The notes: generated by a model from the letters alone, not told the origin. A DNA stretch of 7,099 bases from Acidimicrobiia bacterium (GCA_026983855.1 JALSTE010000771.1:1-7099); one strand, 5' to 3'; shown: positions 1 to 5,198, counted from the first letter of the stretch. Translations and numbers: made by a program.

Positions 1-126
1 TGTCCGTCTCCCGGGGTGGGGCCCCAACCCCACCGGGGCTGTGTTTGTTTCCCGGGCCGACTTGTGGGCCCTGGGGGGCCTCGAACAGTCGCCGGTCGGC
101 TGTGTCCGTCTCCCGGGGTGGGGCCC
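1..126. repeat. 24-bp direct repeat, 102-bp spacing, in gene-free left edge
   Basis: Positions 1-24 and 103-126 are identical over 24 bases, beginning TGTCCGTCTCC and ending GTGGGGCCC. The left copy abuts the window edge, so the true repeat may be longer. The copies differ immediately after base 24. Bases 1-185 show no convincing gene: open frames here have no Shine-Dalgarno and no recognisable motif. The first copy also forms part of a GC-rich near-palindrome (about 13-31). Function unknown. Confidence 0.7.
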
Positions 127-138
127 GGGTGGTCTGTT

Positions 139-156
139 GGAATCCCTCCGGGATCC
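139..156 (-). terminator. Weak hairpin downstream of whiB
   Basis: Bases 139-146 pair with 150-156 as a 7-bp stem with one bulged A and a 3-base loop. The hairpin lies about 30 bases past the whiB stop on the minus strand. There is no T-run, so termination is only a suggestion. A very similar hairpin occurs at 1889-1905, downstream of orn, which slightly favours a shared role at gene ends. Confidence 0.3.
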
Positions 157-185
157 CTCACTTGGACCACCCGGGCCGGGCCGGA

Positions 186-527
186 TCAGGCCGACCGGAT
201 CAGGTGGGGGGGAATGGGAACCTCGTCCACCGCCACGGCGGGAACGGGGTTCTTCGGGGGACGGCCCCGGGCCCTCTTGTTGGTCACGATCCGGCCGTTG
301 ACCACCAATTGTCCCCCCCAGACTCCCCAGGGCTCGTGGGCTCTCAGGGCGGCGGACAGGCACTCGGCGGTGACGGGGCACTTGGCGCAGATGGCCTTGG
401 CCCGGGCGATGTCGTGAAGCTCGTCGGAGAAGAACAGGCGGGTCATGGTCGCCGCCCCGTCGACGCATCGACCCTGGGAGCTCCAGGCCCGGTCTTCGGT
501 ATCTGGGTCTAACTCTGGTGCAAGCAT
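186..527 (-). CDS. whiB7: WhiB7-type WhiB-family transcriptional regulator with C-terminal AT-hook
   Basis: WhiB proteins are small cytoplasmic iron-sulfur transcription factors that bind the housekeeping sigma factor; the WhiB7/WblC subgroup activates intrinsic antibiotic-resistance genes. The 113-aa product shows the four cluster cysteines at 21, 47, 50 and 56 (C..CxxC..C spacing), the family turn GVWGG at 68-72 preceded by EPW, and a basic tail with KRARGRPPK near 84-92. RGRP is the minor-groove AT-hook core, and the combination EPWGVWGG plus RGRP is the WhiB7 pattern. The ATG is preceded by a GGGGGAGGG ribosome-binding stretch six bases upstream, which fixes this start. The gene lies downstream, on the same strand, of a small ORF and a strong hairpin that could attenuate it. 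Family assignment is very safe. The WhiB7 subgroup is inferred from the AT-hook and leader; some other WhiB proteins also carry basic tails. Confidence 0.9.
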   Translation of the reverse strand: MLAPELDPDTEDRAWSSQGRCVDGAATMTRLFFSDELHDIARAKAICAKCPVTAECLSAALRAHEPWGVWGGQLVVNGRIVTNKRARGRPPKNPVPAVAVDEVPIPPHLIRSA

Positions 528-622
528 GGTGCCCTCCCCCGGGTGGGCTGGTGGTTCGAGGGTTCGGTCGGTGGTGGAGCGGTTCGGGTGGGTGGGAAGT
601 ACGGGCCGGTTGCCGGGTACGA

Positions 623-654
623 CAGAGGCCGCCGGATGAATCCGGCGGCCTCTG
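623..654 (-). terminator. 15-bp perfect hairpin in the whiB leader
   Basis: Bases 623-637 and 640-654 are perfect reverse complements (15 bp), with two bases between them; sterically the loop is about four bases. On the minus strand it lies 25 bases after the small-ORF stop and about 95 bases before the whiB ATG, where a transcription attenuator would sit. The following transcript bases are UGUCGUACC-like, not a true U-run, so termination would have to rely on stem strength, as described for many actinobacterial terminators. It is the strongest short hairpin I see in the window. Confidence 0.7.
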
Positions 655-708
655 AAAGTTCTCTCGGTGTGCGGTGAAGCTACATCGGAGTCCCCGGAGG
701 TCGCCGGA
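641..708 (-). promoter_or_regulatory. Candidate antiterminator pairing of whiB leader
   Basis: In the minus-strand transcript, bases 708 to 697 read UCCGGCGACCUC, an 11/12 match to the terminator's distal arm (636 to 625, UCCGGCGGCCUC). It can therefore pair with the proximal arm (652 to 641), with a single A-C mismatch, and exclude the terminator. This segment lies inside the last ten codons of the small ORF (V-R-R-P), so ribosome position could decide which pairing forms. The complementarity is read directly from the sequence; the regulatory role is inferred from known whiB7 leaders. Confidence 0.55.
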
Positions 709-880
709 CCTGGTGCCGGTTCGGGATGGTGGTCCCGAGATAGGCACAGACCGGCTTGGTCATGCCGGACACGGCCAGGGTGGACACGGCTCGGAAGCCC
801 GATCCCCAGACGGCCTCATGGCGCAGGCGGGCCACGGAGGCCAGGTTCGACATGTGGGTGGTCTGAGCCTGGTACTTCAT
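680..880 (-). CDS. 66-aa small protein, candidate regulatory uORF of whiB
   Basis: This short ORF has the best ribosome-binding site in the window: AAAGGAGG ending six bases before the ATG at 880. It encodes 66 residues, starting MKYQAQTTHMSNLASVAR and ending with a basic, proline-rich tail (RHQVRRPPGTPM). There is one cysteine, no signal peptide, no membrane segment and no domain I recognise. It stops at 680, 25 bases before the strong hairpin and about 150 bases before whiB, all on the same strand. Mycobacterial and Streptomyces whiB7/wblC genes have an upstream ORF whose translation controls attenuation, so a leader-peptide role is the best reading. It could also be an independent small protein. 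Translation is well supported by the Shine-Dalgarno; function is inference. Confidence 0.7.
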   Translation of the reverse strand: MKYQAQTTHMSNLASVARLRHEAVWGSGFRAVSTLAVSGMTKPVCAYLGTTIPNRHQVRRPPGTPM

Positions 881-925
881 CGGTGGCCTCCTTTGCTACG
901 AGCGCGGTGACGGGTGGTGATGAAC

Positions 926-963
926 AGGGGACCAGAATCGCGGGGCCGGGTCAACCTATTTAT
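926..963 (-). promoter_or_regulatory. Candidate WhiB7-type promoter of the uORF-whiB transcript
   Basis: On the minus strand an AT-rich box ATAAATA (963 to 957) is followed after two G's by TTGACC (954 to 949), a good -35. AT-rich tracts are rare in this GC-rich window. In mycobacteria WhiB7 promoters carry an AT-rich element a few bases upstream of the -35, bound by the AT-hook, so this arrangement suggests autoregulation. The -10 at 17-bp spacing (TCCCCT, 931 to 926) is poor, as expected for an activator-dependent promoter but also consistent with a wrong call. Confidence 0.5.
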
Positions 964-1059
964 CGATCACCGGGCAAGTTGCCGCTGTCGGTGTCACCTT
1001 TCGCCAGGTGGCCGCTGTGACTCCCGCTCCCGGACCCGCCGGTGGGTTCGTGGCCTGGT

Positions 1060-1065
1060 TAGGGT
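1060..1065 (+). promoter_or_regulatory. -10 box, probable leaderless promoter of the thioesterase gene
   Basis: TAGGGT fits TAnnnT and lies eight bases before GTG 1074. This spacing puts transcription start at or beside the start codon. It is the main reason for choosing 1074 over the other in-frame GTGs at 1008, 1050, 1080 and 1119, none of which has a Shine-Dalgarno. No -35 is evident. Confidence 0.45.
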
Positions 1066-1073
1066 GTGGCCCC

Positions 1074-1922
1074 GTGGCAGTGACCCAGGGCGCAACGGAA
1101 CTGATACCCGATTCAGGGGTGGGTAGGCGCTTCTCCCTCACCCGCCGGGTGAGACTCGGGGACGTCAACCCTCGGGGTCGCCTACGTCTCGACGCCGCCG
1201 CCCGCTACCTCCAGGACGTCGCCAATGACGACGCCGCCGCCGCTGGGCTGGTCGACTCGATGTTCTGGGTGGTGAGACGGGCCCTGATCGAGGTCGTGGT
1301 CCCCCCGGCGTTCGACGAGGAGGTGGATATCCGAACCTGGTGCGGGGGTACCGGAAGTCGCTGGGCCGAGCGCCGGACGACGATTCGCGGTCAGCGGGGC
1401 GGCCTCCTCGAGGCGGCGGTGGTCTGGGTGCGGATCGACCGCGAGTCGGGCGCTCCCCGCAAGCTGGGGGAGGAGTTCCACCGTTGCTACGGGGAGGCGG
1501 CCGGGGGTCGTCGGGTCCGGGCCCGCCTGGTGCACGCCCCCCCGGGCCCGGGGAGCGAGGTCCGTCCCTGGCCCCTGAGGGCGGTGGACTTCGATCTGAT
1601 GGGCCACGTCAACAACGCTGTCTACTGGGAGGCCGTGGAGGAGGAGCTGGCCATCAGACGGTGGGGTGGTCGGGTCCGGGCCTCGGTGGAGTACGGGGGA
1701 GGTATCGACCCCGGTTCCGACGTGTCGTTGGTCCGGGCCGACCGGGAGGGTGGTTTCGATCAGTGGTTCGTGGTCGAGGGCGAGGTCAAGGCCAGTACCT
1801 CGGTGTCCCGTCTGGTCCAGGCCGGGTCCGGAACCCAAGCGGGTCGGGAAACACCACCGGTCTGCGGGGTGAGCCCGAATGGATCGGTGGATCCCTCGGG
1901 GATCCCGGGTCCCGAACGGTAG
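1074..1922 (+). CDS. Acyl-ACP thioesterase-like double-hotdog protein
   Basis: The product (282 aa from GTG 1074) resembles bacterial acyl-ACP thioesterases of the FatA/FatB type, which release fatty acids from acyl carrier protein in the cytoplasm by cleaving the thioester. Two hotdog halves are visible. The first starts around residues 19-54 (RRVRLGDVNPRGRLRLDA, then YLQDVANDDA), and the second carries DLMGHVNNAVYWEAVEEEL near residues 174-192, with the DxxxHVNN motif typical of hotdog thioesterases. Family members are about 250 aa; the last 30 residues or so here (rich in G, S, P) look unconserved and overlap a hairpin at 1889-1905. The start is uncertain, since a frame extends to GTG 1008; a leaderless -10 favours 1074. 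It faces away from the whiB unit and converges on orn with a 26-bp gap. Substrate chain length cannot be read from sequence. Confidence 0.8.
   Translation: MAVTQGATELIPDSGVGRRFSLTRRVRLGDVNPRGRLRLDAAARYLQDVANDDAAAAGLVDSMFWVVRRALIEVVVPPAFDEEVDIRTWCGGTGSRWAERRTTIRGQRGGLLEAAVVWVRIDRESGAPRKLGEEFHRCYGEAAGGRRVRARLVHAPPGPGSEVRPWPLRAVDFDLMGHVNNAVYWEAVEEELAIRRWGGRVRASVEYGGGIDPGSDVSLVRADREGGFDQWFVVEGEVKASTSVSRLVQAGSGTQAGRETPPVCGVSPNGSVDPSGIPGPER
1889..1905 (-). terminator. Hairpin at convergent thioesterase/orn ends
   Basis: GGATCCC (1889-1895) pairs perfectly with GGGATCC (1899-1905) around a TCG loop. It lies about 44 bases past the orn stop, inside the last codons of the thioesterase gene, so it could only serve as a terminator for orn. 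No T-run follows. Confidence 0.35.
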
Positions 1923-1948
1923 GCCGTCGCCCCAGGGTGGGGGAGTCC

Positions 1949-2500
1949 CTACCGGCCCGCCTCGGGGCCCAGGTCGAAGAAGTGGTCCCGGTAGAACCGG
2001 AGTTCATCGAGACTCTCCACGATGTCGTCCAGGGCCCGGTGTGAGGTCTTCTTGGCCGGGACCTCCTTCAGCAGGGTCGGCCGCCAGCGACGGGCGAGTT
2101 CCTTGATGGTGGACACGTCGACGGATCGGTAGTGGAGGAAGTTCTCGATGTCGGGCATGTAGGCGGCCAGGAATCTCCGGTCGGTCCCGATGGAGTTGCC
2201 GCACAGGGGGACGGTTCGGGGCTCGGGTATGTGTTCGCGCAGGAATTCCAGGGTGAGCTCTCCGGCCTCCTCGAGGCTCGTGGTCGAGTCCCTGATCTGC
2301 TCGAGCAGACCACTGCGGGTGTGCATGGCGGTGACGAAGTCGTCCATGGCCGCCAGGGCCTCGGGATCCTGGTGGATCACCAGATCGGGGCCCTCGGCGA
2401 TGATCTCGAGTTGATCGTCGGTGATGAGGGTGGCTATCTCCACGATCGTGTGGCGATCGGGTTCGAGGCCGGTCATCTCCAGGTCCATCCAGGCAAGCAC
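1949..2500 (-). CDS. orn: Oligoribonuclease, DEDDh 3'-5' exonuclease
   Basis: Orn degrades very short RNAs (mainly dinucleotides, including pGpG from cyclic di-GMP) to mononucleotides in the cytoplasm. The 183-aa product is family length and carries all catalytic residues: D6 and E8 in WMDLEMTGL (ExoI), D107 in GNSIGTDRRF (ExoII), and H154 and D159 in SHRALDDI (ExoIII, HxAxxD). VDVSTIKELARRW at about 127-139 is also typical. The start is GTG 2500: a TGA closes the frame a few codons upstream and there is no alternative ATG before the catalytic motif. There is no Shine-Dalgarno, but TACCAT sits eight bases upstream, so the transcript is probably leaderless. The gene diverges from dut across under 50 bp and converges with the thioesterase gene. 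Identification is firm. Confidence 0.97.
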   Translation of the reverse strand: MLAWMDLEMTGLEPDRHTIVEIATLITDDQLEIIAEGPDLVIHQDPEALAAMDDFVTAMHTRSGLLEQIRDSTTSLEEAGELTLEFLREHIPEPRTVPLCGNSIGTDRRFLAAYMPDIENFLHYRSVDVSTIKELARRWRPTLLKEVPAKKTSHRALDDIVESLDELRFYRDHFFDLGPEAGR

Positions 2501-2508
2501 GGTCGCCC

Positions 2509-2514
2509 ATGGTA
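2509..2514 (-). promoter_or_regulatory. -10 box of orn (leaderless)
   Basis: On the minus strand TACCAT fits TAnnnT and is followed by eight bases and then GTG 2500. No -35 is recognisable. It is separated by only 22 bp from the oppositely oriented dut -10, so the two promoters overlap. Confidence 0.5.
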
Positions 2515-2521
2515 GAGGCGC

Positions 2522-2549
2522 TCACCGGAGCGGCGGTACCCTCCGGTGA
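2522..2549. repeat. 9-bp inverted repeat between orn and dut, possible operator
   Basis: TCACCGGAG (2522-2530) and CTCCGGTGA (2541-2549) are perfect reverse complements separated by ten bases, giving half-site centres 19 bp apart. The element covers the dut -10 and start codon, and its left half lies in the orn promoter zone. This geometry would suit a dimeric regulator contacting both promoters. The repeat is plain in the sequence; any regulator is inference. Confidence 0.5.
2537..2542 (+). promoter_or_regulatory. -10 box of dut (leaderless)
   Basis: TACCCT fits TAnnnT and is followed by six bases and then ATG 2549, which would place transcription start at the ATG. No Shine-Dalgarno precedes the gene and no -35 is clear. 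The box lies inside the spacer and right arm of the 9-bp inverted repeat. Confidence 0.5.
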
Positions 2550-2986
2550 TGCTCAATATCCCGGTCAGTCGCCAGGTGGCCGACATTCCCCTCCCCGAGC
2601 GGGCCCGGCGGGGTGACGCCGGTGTGGATCTCAGGTCGTCGGTCGATGTCGTGATACCCCCGGCCGGTGGTCGGGAGATGGTGCCCACGGGCCTCCACAT
2701 GGCGATACCCGAGGGCTACGGGGGGTTTGTCCTGCCCCGCAGCGGATTGGCCGCCCGTCACGGGATCACGTGCCTGAACTCCCCCGGTCTCATCGACTCG
2801 GGCTATCGGGGAGAGATCCGGATCGTCCTGCTGAACACCGACCCCAGCGAGGCCTTCTCGGTCCGCCGGGGGGACCGGATCGCCCAGCTCGTGATCCTCG
2901 CGGTTCCCGAGCTGGACTGGACCGAGGTCGCCGAGCTCGACGAGACCGAACGGGGACACGGCGGATTCGGACACTCCGGGGTCTGA
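2549..2986 (+). CDS. dut: dUTP diphosphatase (trimeric dUTPase)
   Basis: dUTPase hydrolyses dUTP to dUMP and pyrophosphate, keeping uracil out of DNA and feeding dTMP synthesis. All five motifs of the trimeric family are present in order (numbering from ATG 2549): I DAGVDLRSS (about 23-31), II PRSGLA (about 63-68), III GLIDSGYRGEIRI (about 79-91, catalytic Asp in LID), IV RRGDRIAQLVI (about 105-115), V RGHGGFGHSG (about 134-143). Motif V has H where many homologues have S before the T/S; I do not think it inactivates the enzyme. Length, 145 aa, is normal. GTG 2546 directly precedes ATG 2549; the -10 at 2537-2542 favours the ATG with a leaderless mRNA. It diverges from orn. Identification is firm. 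Confidence 0.97.
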   Translation: MLNIPVSRQVADIPLPERARRGDAGVDLRSSVDVVIPPAGGREMVPTGLHMAIPEGYGGFVLPRSGLAARHGITCLNSPGLIDSGYRGEIRIVLLNTDPSEAFSVRRGDRIAQLVILAVPELDWTEVAELDETERGHGGFGHSGV

Positions 2987-3103
2987 GGCGGCGTTGATCC
3001 CCGTTCCCCGGGGAGGACGGGTCGACCCCCGTGGTGAGGTGGCCCGGCCCCTGATCTCGTTCGCCGAGCGGGTGGGGGCTCAGCCCCTCCCCGGTGGTCG
3101 CTG
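2987..3103. other. Intergenic region between dut and tRNA-Lys
   Basis: There is no gene here. It contains a 10-bp palindrome TCCCCGGGGA (3005-3014) and a short stem ACGGG/CCCGT (3017-3032) just after dut that could weakly terminate it, and the GC-rich hairpin at 3070-3092 listed separately. None is followed by a T-run. Confidence 0.5.
3070..3092 (-). terminator. Hairpin downstream of tRNA-Lys
   Basis: Bases 3070-3079 pair with 3083-3092 (one G-T wobble and one mismatch, TCA loop), ending 11 bases beyond the tRNA 3' end. The stem is strongly GC but has no T-run, so it is a candidate terminator only. Confidence 0.4.
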
Positions 3104-3180
3104 TGGTGCCCCCGGTGGGATTCGAACCCACGATCGTCGGATTAAAAGTCCGCTGCCTTACCCGGCTTGGCCACAGGGGC
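3104..3180 (-). tRNA. tRNA-Lys (anticodon UUU), CCA encoded
   Basis: The minus strand folds as a complete class I tRNA. The acceptor stem is GCCCCTG with CGGGGGC (one G-U pair), the D-arm is GCC/GGC with GG in its loop, the anticodon loop is CTTTTAA giving UUU (lysine), and the T-arm is GTGGG-TTCGAAT-CCCAC. It ends with discriminator A and an encoded CCA (complement of 3104-3106). The outermost anticodon-stem pair, 27-43, is G-A rather than Watson-Crick, a small oddity that other tRNAs tolerate. A promoter lies at 3245-3272, with transcription probably starting near 3238. There is no integrase or repeated tRNA 3' end nearby, so no sign of an attachment site. Confidence 0.95.
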
Positions 3181-3244
3181 GATCTGGTCCTGGGACCTCA
3201 GGAAGCGTAGAGCAGGATCGAGCCGGTGCCGATCCCACCTCCGA

Positions 3245-3272
3245 AAAGTATGCCGACCGGGGGTCGGGTCAA
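3245..3272 (-). promoter_or_regulatory. Promoter of tRNA-Lys
   Basis: On the minus strand TTGACC (3272 to 3267) and TACTTT (3250 to 3245) are separated by 16 bp, the best -35/-10 pair in the window. Transcription would begin near 3238, about 58 bases before the mature tRNA 5' end. Its -35 hexamer is identical to that proposed for the whiB leader. Confidence 0.65.
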
Positions 3273-3290
3273 ACGTCCCGGTCGAGGACG

Positions 3291-3296
3291 TAGCGT
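3291..3296 (+). promoter_or_regulatory. Possible -10 box of the 92-aa gene and ABC1 kinase operon
   Basis: TAGCGT fits TAnnnT and matches the -10 proposed for the phosphatase gene. It lies 42 bases before ATG 3339, leaving room for a short leader with the weak AGGAAG ribosome site near 3321-3326. No good -35 is visible. Confidence 0.3.
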
Positions 3297-3338
3297 GGGT
3301 CCCGAGTCCGGTCCCCGACGACAGGAAGACCCCGGCTG

Positions 3339-3617
3339 ATGAACACGGTTAGCGGAACCGACGGTGCTCCCGATCACGGTTTGGTCGGGGAGGATCCCGA
3401 CCCCGACGCTCACCCCGGCCCGACGGTGGGGGCCGACGACGAGGCCCCGGCCGATGTCGGACTGCTCGAAAGGGTGGAGTCGGAGATGGACGCGGTGGAG
3501 AGGTCCCTCGCGGCCCTGGCCGTGGAGGGGCCCGACGGACCCGACCCCTCCGAGGTGGTGGCGTGGCTGCCCGATGTTGATACGGCCCCCGACGGAGGGA
3601 CCACCCCGGCGCTGTGA
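3339..3617 (+). CDS. Acidic 92-aa hypothetical protein, coupled to ABC1 kinase
   Basis: I do not recognise this protein with confidence. It has an acidic, disordered-looking N-terminus rich in D, P and G (1-38), a predicted helix LLERVESEMDAVERSLAAL (about 42-60), and an acidic tail with EVVAWLPDVDTAP. The helix resembles the coiled segment before the zinc finger of DksA/TraR-type proteins, but there are no cysteines, so no zinc finger. It has no signal peptide or membrane segment. Its TGA overlaps the GTG of the kinase gene (GTGA, 3614-3617), which implies translational coupling and supports its being real. The ATG has only a weak upstream AGGAAG. A helper or regulator of the kinase is possible but speculative. 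Confidence 0.6.
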   Translation: MNTVSGTDGAPDHGLVGEDPDPDAHPGPTVGADDEAPADVGLLERVESEMDAVERSLAALAVEGPDGPDPSEVVAWLPDVDTAPDGGTTPAL

Positions 3618-5089
3618 CCCGGATCCGATGTGGCGCCCCCGGTGGGACCCGCGTGGCCGGCGGCACCCTCCTCGGGCTGGTGACCGTGGGTACGGGCGTG
3701 GCATTGGCGCGGTGGTGGTCGAAGCGTCGGGTGGAGGCACGCCGGGCCACAAGGCTGGCCGGTCTGGCCGCCGGAAGGGCCCGGGATCTGGCCACCACGA
3801 GGATGAGGGCCTCGATGGCCGCCCCGGAGAGGGCACGCGAGCTGCAGGAGGAGTACCTGATCCGCACGACCGAGGAGGTGGCCCGGGAGTTCGGTCAGAT
3901 GAAGGGGGCGGTGATGAAACTGGGCCAGATGGCCAGCTACCTCGCCACCGGCCTCCCCGAGGCGGGGAGGGCCAACCTGGCCCGGCTCCAGACCCAGGCA
4001 CCGCCCATGGACCCGGCCCTGGCCCGGTCGGTCGTCGAGGAGGACCTGGGCCCGTTGGCGGGGAGGTTGATCGACTGGGAGGCCCGACCCGTGGCCGCGG
4101 CCTCCCTGGGTCAGGTCCACCGGGCGGTCCTGGCCGACGGTCGCCGGGTGGCGGTCAAGGTGCAGTACCCCGGGGCGGCGGAGGCCATAACCGCCGATCT
4201 GGAGAACGCCCGTTGGGTCACGGCGATGGCCGGGGCCCTGAGCTTCCGCAACGTGGACATGGAATCGGTGGTGGCCGAGCTGCGCGATGCCATGTTGGGC
4301 GAGTTGGACTACCGGCGCGAGGCCGTTGATCAACAGGTGTTCTCCCGGCGCTTCGCCGGGCATCCCACGATTCGGGTTCCCGAGGTGATCGAGGAGCTCT
4401 CCACGTCAAGGGTGCTGGTCACCACCTGGGCCGAGGGCGTTTCCCTGGACGAGTTCGTGGCCACCGCCGACTCCGATGAGCGGCTCACCGCCGCCGAATC
4501 CGTATTCCGCTTCGCCCAGGACAGCGTTCACGTACACGGGGTGTTCAACGCCGACCCCCATCCGGGAAACTTCCTCTTCGCCGGGAGCGGTGAGGTGTGG
4601 TTCGTGGACTTCGGTCTGGTGAAGAGATGGGCCCCGGGGGAGTATGAGGCATTGACCCCGATCCTGGAACCCCTGTTGGCCCGGGACCGCGAGGGGACCG
4701 TGGAGATGATGGTCGAGACGGGGTTCCTGCCCCCCGGTCACGACCTCGATGCCGAGACGGTCTGGAACTACGTCAGCGCCCCCTACCAGCCGTTCTTCAC
4801 CGAGACGTTCCGGTTCTCCCAGGAGTGGGTGGGCCAGGCGCTGGGGACACTCCTGGACCTGGGTGGTCCGGGCCAGGAGGTCGTTCGATCCCTCACCATG
4901 CCCCCCGGGTTCGTTCTGCTCGACCGCCTGGCCTGGGGGATCTCCTCCCTGCTGGGGCGGTTGGACGCGGAACTCCCGTGGAAGGCGATTCTGGAGGAAT
5001 ACCTCCATGGGGGCCCACCGGCCACCGAACTGGGTCGTCGGGAGGCCGAGTGGCGGCGTAACCGCGTCTCATCGGGTGGGGTCGGTTGA
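3614..5089 (+). CDS. ABC1/UbiB (AarF/ADCK)-family atypical kinase
   Basis: ABC1 proteins are atypical protein-kinase-like ATPases, usually membrane-associated and linked to isoprenoid-quinone biosynthesis or lipid homeostasis. The 491-aa product has the family KxGQ motif (K102-L-G-Q105), the alanine-rich loop AAASLGQVHRA (161-171), the ATP-binding lysine in VAVKVQYP (K182), ELDYRREA (230-237), the catalytic loop NADPHPGNF (D314, N319) and VDFG (D332). All key residues are present, so it should be active. Residues 14-35 are hydrophobic and probably form an N-terminal membrane anchor. GTG 3614 overlaps the preceding gene by four bases and no closer start keeps the anchor. The 3' end, including the stop codon, lies in a 71-bp tandem duplication. 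In M. tuberculosis the ABC1-type gene Rv3197 is next to whiB7, so the nearby WhiB7-type gene may be meaningful; the substrate is unknown. Confidence 0.92.
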   Translation: MTRIRCGAPGGTRVAGGTLLGLVTVGTGVALARWWSKRRVEARRATRLAGLAAGRARDLATTRMRASMAAPERARELQEEYLIRTTEEVAREFGQMKGAVMKLGQMASYLATGLPEAGRANLARLQTQAPPMDPALARSVVEEDLGPLAGRLIDWEARPVAAASLGQVHRAVLADGRRVAVKVQYPGAAEAITADLENARWVTAMAGALSFRNVDMESVVAELRDAMLGELDYRREAVDQQVFSRRFAGHPTIRVPEVIEELSTSRVLVTTWAEGVSLDEFVATADSDERLTAAESVFRFAQDSVHVHGVFNADPHPGNFLFAGSGEVWFVDFGLVKRWAPGEYEALTPILEPLLARDREGTVEMMVETGFLPPGHDLDAETVWNYVSAPYQPFFTETFRFSQEWVGQALGTLLDLGGPGQEVVRSLTMPPGFVLLDRLAWGISSLLGRLDAELPWKAILEEYLHGGPPATELGRREAEWRRNRVSSGGVG

Positions 5090-5198
5090 TCGGAGACGGG
5101 TTCGCTCGTGGCGATGCCGGGTGACGGCGTAACCGCGTCTCATCGGGTGGGGTCGGTTGATCGGAGACGGGTTCGCTCGTGGCGATGCCGGGTGACGG
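5054..5198. repeat. Perfect 71-bp tandem duplication at kinase 3' end
   Basis: Bases 5054-5127 are identical to 5125-5198 at a period of 71, giving just over two perfect copies. The first copy holds the last 11 codons and stop of the kinase gene; the second lies wholly in the intergenic region before the phosphatase gene. Each copy contains CGTCTC and GAGACG 22 bases apart, a weak inverted repeat. Perfect identity suggests a recent slippage or duplication event, or an assembly artefact. As 71 is not a multiple of three and the copy falls after the stop, the protein is unchanged. Confidence 0.9.

Noticed and set aside
181..204. Ten-base direct repeat CCGGATCAGG at the whiB stop codon
   Set aside because: Too short and GC-biased to separate from chance; no evident role.
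600..620. Second imperfect inverted repeat (GTAC...GTAC around CCGG TTG CCGG) between the strong hairpin and whiB
   Set aside because: It relies on short self-palindromes with mismatched spacing and is not convincing as a stable stem.
16..639. Several plus-strand open frames across the whiB region
   Set aside because: They are antisense to a well-supported WhiB gene and its leader and show no motifs or Shine-Dalgarno.
1182..1838. 218-codon minus-strand frame antisense to the thioesterase gene
   Set aside because: No recognisable domain or ribosome site; composition typical of an antisense shadow.
3104..3180. tRNA gene as a phage or island attachment site
   Set aside because: No duplicated tRNA 3' end and no integrase in the window; flanking genes are housekeeping.
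3364..4363. Long open frames overlapping the kinase gene on both strands (over 300 codons each)
   Set aside because: They are GC-rich shadow frames: repetitive G/R/P composition, no motifs, no ribosome site, whereas the kinase frame carries every family motif.
5054..5198. Tandem duplication as a CRISPR or minisatellite array
   Set aside because: There are only two contiguous copies with no unique spacers.
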